Position numbers and translations under genes: made by a program. 64,000 bases of DNA from Rodentibacter haemolyticus (lineage in GTDB: Bacteria > Pseudomonadota > Gammaproteobacteria > Enterobacterales > Pasteurellaceae): contig NZ_CP063056.1 in the NCBI RefSeq assembly GCF_015356115.1, positions 62,001-126,000 of the forward strand, given 5' to 3'. The notes below the pieces were generated by a model that had not been told where the DNA came from, did not search any database, and worked only from the letters and a program-made list of their open reading frames with translations. This document shows positions 62,518-64,000 of this stretch, one piece after another. Position 1 is the first letter of the stretch; each line of letters begins with the position of its first letter.

Positions 62518-62533
62518 TTCAACTCCCGCCAGC
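62518..62533 (+). other. attR core of the island
   Basis: TTCAACTCCCGCCAGC, the same as the tmRNA T-arm region 48112-48127. The match beyond it is imperfect (CCAACACAATCCGATAAA against TCCACCAAATCGATAAA). Confidence 0.85.
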
Positions 62534-62546
62534 CCAACACAATCCG

Positions 62547-62584
62547 ATAAAGCCTTGAAAATACTAACTTCAAGGCTTTTTTAT
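62547..62584. terminator. Original ssrA-type terminator beyond attR
   Basis: AAAGCCTTGAA and TTCAAGGCTTTTTTATT; resembles 48172-48205. Confidence 0.7.
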
Positions 62585-62662
62585 TACTAACTAAAAACCT
62601 CATTGATTAGCTAGCTTGAGAACGATACTAAAAACAAGTTAACCAACTGAAATATCCCACTA

Positions 62663-63967
62663 TTATTCCAGCACCTGCCAAAACTCTGCTACGGTATGAA
62701 ATGAACCGAATATTAAAACGATGTCATTTTTGACCGCACTTTTTAAGGCATTTTTTACCCCCGACATAACAGAATCTTCTGAGGTTACATTAGCATTCGG
62801 AGAAAATTCGGTGAGCTTTGCTTGTAACTCATCGCCCGTTTGTCCACGATAACCACTAAGTGTCGCACAATGCCATTGATCAACAAGCGGAACAAGGTGG
62901 GTAAATACCCCCTGCGCGTCTTTGTCCTTTAACATACCGCATACGGCGATAAGTTGGCCTTTATTTTGTGCTTTAAGTGCGGTCAATTTTTCAGCTAAAT
63001 ATGCGGCGGCGTGAGGATTATGCCCGACATCAATTATCACGTTCGGTAGGTTATCCGATTCTTTTCCCAATAAGGCCGCCAATTTTTGGCGTTTATCAGT
63101 TTCAATGGATTGAAAACGTCCTACTAATGTAACCTTTTGTAAAGAGCGGCGAATGGTTTCTTCAGTAATGTTAAAGGGTAACTGTTCAATCACCGCCAAT
63201 GCCGTTGCCGCATTCATTAAAGGAATTTGACAAAATGGAAGATTTTCTAACCGCACTTTGGCACTCTGCCATTGCCAATTTTCAGAATTTTGCTGAAATG
63301 TCCAATCAATATGACGGCGTGATACATTGCAATGTAAATTTTCCGCAAACTCTAACATCGTATGGGGAACATTCGGCTCGCCAATCACAGCAGGACAATT
63401 CGAGCGAAAAATCCCGGCTTTTTCAAAGGCGATGACTTCACGCGTATTACCAAGAAAGTCGGTATGATCAATATCAATGCTGGTAATTACGGCAAGATTG
63501 CTATCCACAATGTTAGTTGCATCCAAACGTCCACCTAACCCAACTTCTAAAATGACGACATCAAGATTCGATTGCTTAAATAAATGTAAAGCGGAAAGCG
63601 TGCTGAACTCAAAATAAGTCAAAGAGGCGGTTCTATTTTCCTCAATAAAGGCAAAAGAAGCGGTGTGTGCTTGATCCGGTAAATCCTGATCTTGAATCCG
63701 TACCCGTTCGTTATAACGTAATAAATGCGGCGAAGAATACACGCCGACTCGCAAGCCGTGATTCAATAAAATCGTTTCCAGCAATCGACAAGTCGTCCCT
63801 TTTCCATTTGTTCCCCCCACGGTTATCACATAAGGAGCAGGATGCAAAAGATCGAGTTTTTCTGCAACGGATCGAATACGTTCTAAACCAAGATCAATCG
63901 CTTTAAAATGGCTGTTTTCTAAATAAGAAAGCCACTCGGCGAGTGGCGAAGTGGCTTTTAAATTCAT
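62663..63967 (-). CDS. folC: Folylpolyglutamate / dihydrofolate synthase
   Basis: 434 aa from the ATG at 63967. Adds the glutamate to dihydropteroate and the polyglutamate tail. P-loop VGGTNGKGTT (about 52-61), EVGLGGRLDATN and IDVGHNPHAA. The partial gene upstream looks like accD, the usual neighbour in gammaproteobacteria. Confidence 0.95.
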   Translation of the reverse strand: MNLKATSPLAEWLSYLENSHFKAIDLGLERIRSVAEKLDLLHPAPYVITVGGTNGKGTTCRLLETILLNHGLRVGVYSSPHLLRYNERVRIQDQDLPDQAHTASFAFIEENRTASLTYFEFSTLSALHLFKQSNLDVVILEVGLGGRLDATNIVDSNLAVITSIDIDHTDFLGNTREVIAFEKAGIFRSNCPAVIGEPNVPHTMLEFAENLHCNVSRRHIDWTFQQNSENWQWQSAKVRLENLPFCQIPLMNAATALAVIEQLPFNITEETIRRSLQKVTLVGRFQSIETDKRQKLAALLGKESDNLPNVIIDVGHNPHAAAYLAEKLTALKAQNKGQLIAVCGMLKDKDAQGVFTHLVPLVDQWHCATLSGYRGQTGDELQAKLTEFSPNANVTSEDSVMSGVKNALKSAVKNDIVLIFGSFHTVAEFWQVLE

Positions 63968-63968
63968 A

Positions 63969-64000
63969 TTATGCTTCATTCTCAATTAATTCAGGTTCCG
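63969..64000 (-). CDS. accD: 3' end of accD (acetyl-CoA carboxylase carboxyltransferase beta), partial
   Basis: The last ten codons read EPELIENEA-stop, one base before the folC ATG. Identity rests on the known accD-folC order and the acidic tail; only the stub is inside the window. Confidence 0.5.
   Translation of the reverse strand, partial: EPELIENEA

Larger units (their letters stand above)
48134..62533. mobile_element. Satellite-like integrative island at ssrA, about 14.4 kb
   Basis: Bounded by the 16-bp att repeat; integrase at the ssrA-proximal end; AlpA, AntA, Ash/Icd-like, terminase-small-like and SF3 helicase genes; no capsid, portal, tail, lysis or large-terminase genes. It has shared terminal repeats (GTGATCTC arms, GTTAAG iterons) and a high Chi octamer density. 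This is the layout of a phage satellite (P4-like or PICI-like). Confidence 0.85.

Overview
The window is a chromosomal piece of a Pasteurellaceae bacterium of the Haemophilus/Aggregatibacter/Rodentibacter kind. The evidence is the very frequent uptake signal AAGTGCGGT (both strands, often as inverted pairs that act as terminators), the tmRNA tag ANDEQYALAA, low-GC coding style, and gene orders that match what I recall of the H. influenzae chromosome (mdh-argR; yfaE/dapB/lysE/pgpA/thiL/nusB/ribH; aroG-lolE-lolD-bioDCGFA-lolC-kdsA-sirB1-prmC-prfA). I cannot name the species.

Layout. 1-15.5 kb: housekeeping genes: a ComEA-like secreted protein, mdh, argR/yfcH, a BI-1 protein, tRNA-Ser(TGA), the PLP-synthase pair pdxST with divergent MocR regulator pdxR, a lipoprotein, ferredoxin yfaE, dapB, a LysE exporter, pgpA, a wrecked thiL, nusB, ribH, a phase-variable FkbM methyltransferase and glnS. 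15.5-18 kb: a foreign patch with a multiply broken phage MuF/L,D-transpeptidase-fold polyvalent protein and a Nudix hydrolase. 18.3-24.4 kb: a MacA-MacB-NodT efflux operon behind a palindromic operator, a histidine phosphatase, a nest of dispersed repeats and an HI1450-type acidic DNA mimic. 24.4-30.7 kb: LysO exporter and a LapBCE-type type I secretion operon whose presumed adhesin substrate survives only as a roughly 50-residue C-terminal stub. 30.8-47.7 kb: trp-operator-controlled aroG, lolE-lolD, a biotin cluster lying between lolD and lolC, kdsA, prmC, prfA, epmC, dinB.

47.8-62.5 kb: ssrA (tmRNA) and a 14.4-kb satellite-like island inserted at its 3' end. A 16-bp piece of the tmRNA end is repeated at the far border. 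The island has a P4-type integrase, an orphan HI1420-type antitoxin, two Fic enzymes, an AlpA-like regulator, an AntA antirepressor, an Ash/Icd-like protein, a string of tiny overlapping genes, a terminase-small-subunit-like protein and a D5/P4-alpha-like SF3 helicase, but no capsid, tail or large-terminase gene. This fits a phage satellite (P4-like or PICI-like). Beyond the genes it has two paralogous structured RNA elements with compensatory base changes and an internal switch stem, GTGATCTC arm repeats at both ends, GTTAAG iterons at both ends, and roughly ten-fold enrichment of the Haemophilus Chi octamer GNTGGTGG over flanking DNA. After the island come folC and the last codons of accD.

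Several dispersed repeat families occur: a MITE with ends TATAGTGAATTAAATT, a roughly 165-bp dyad element often bordered by uptake signals, and a triple-hairpin element. A MITE fragment sits exactly where thiL is cut off.
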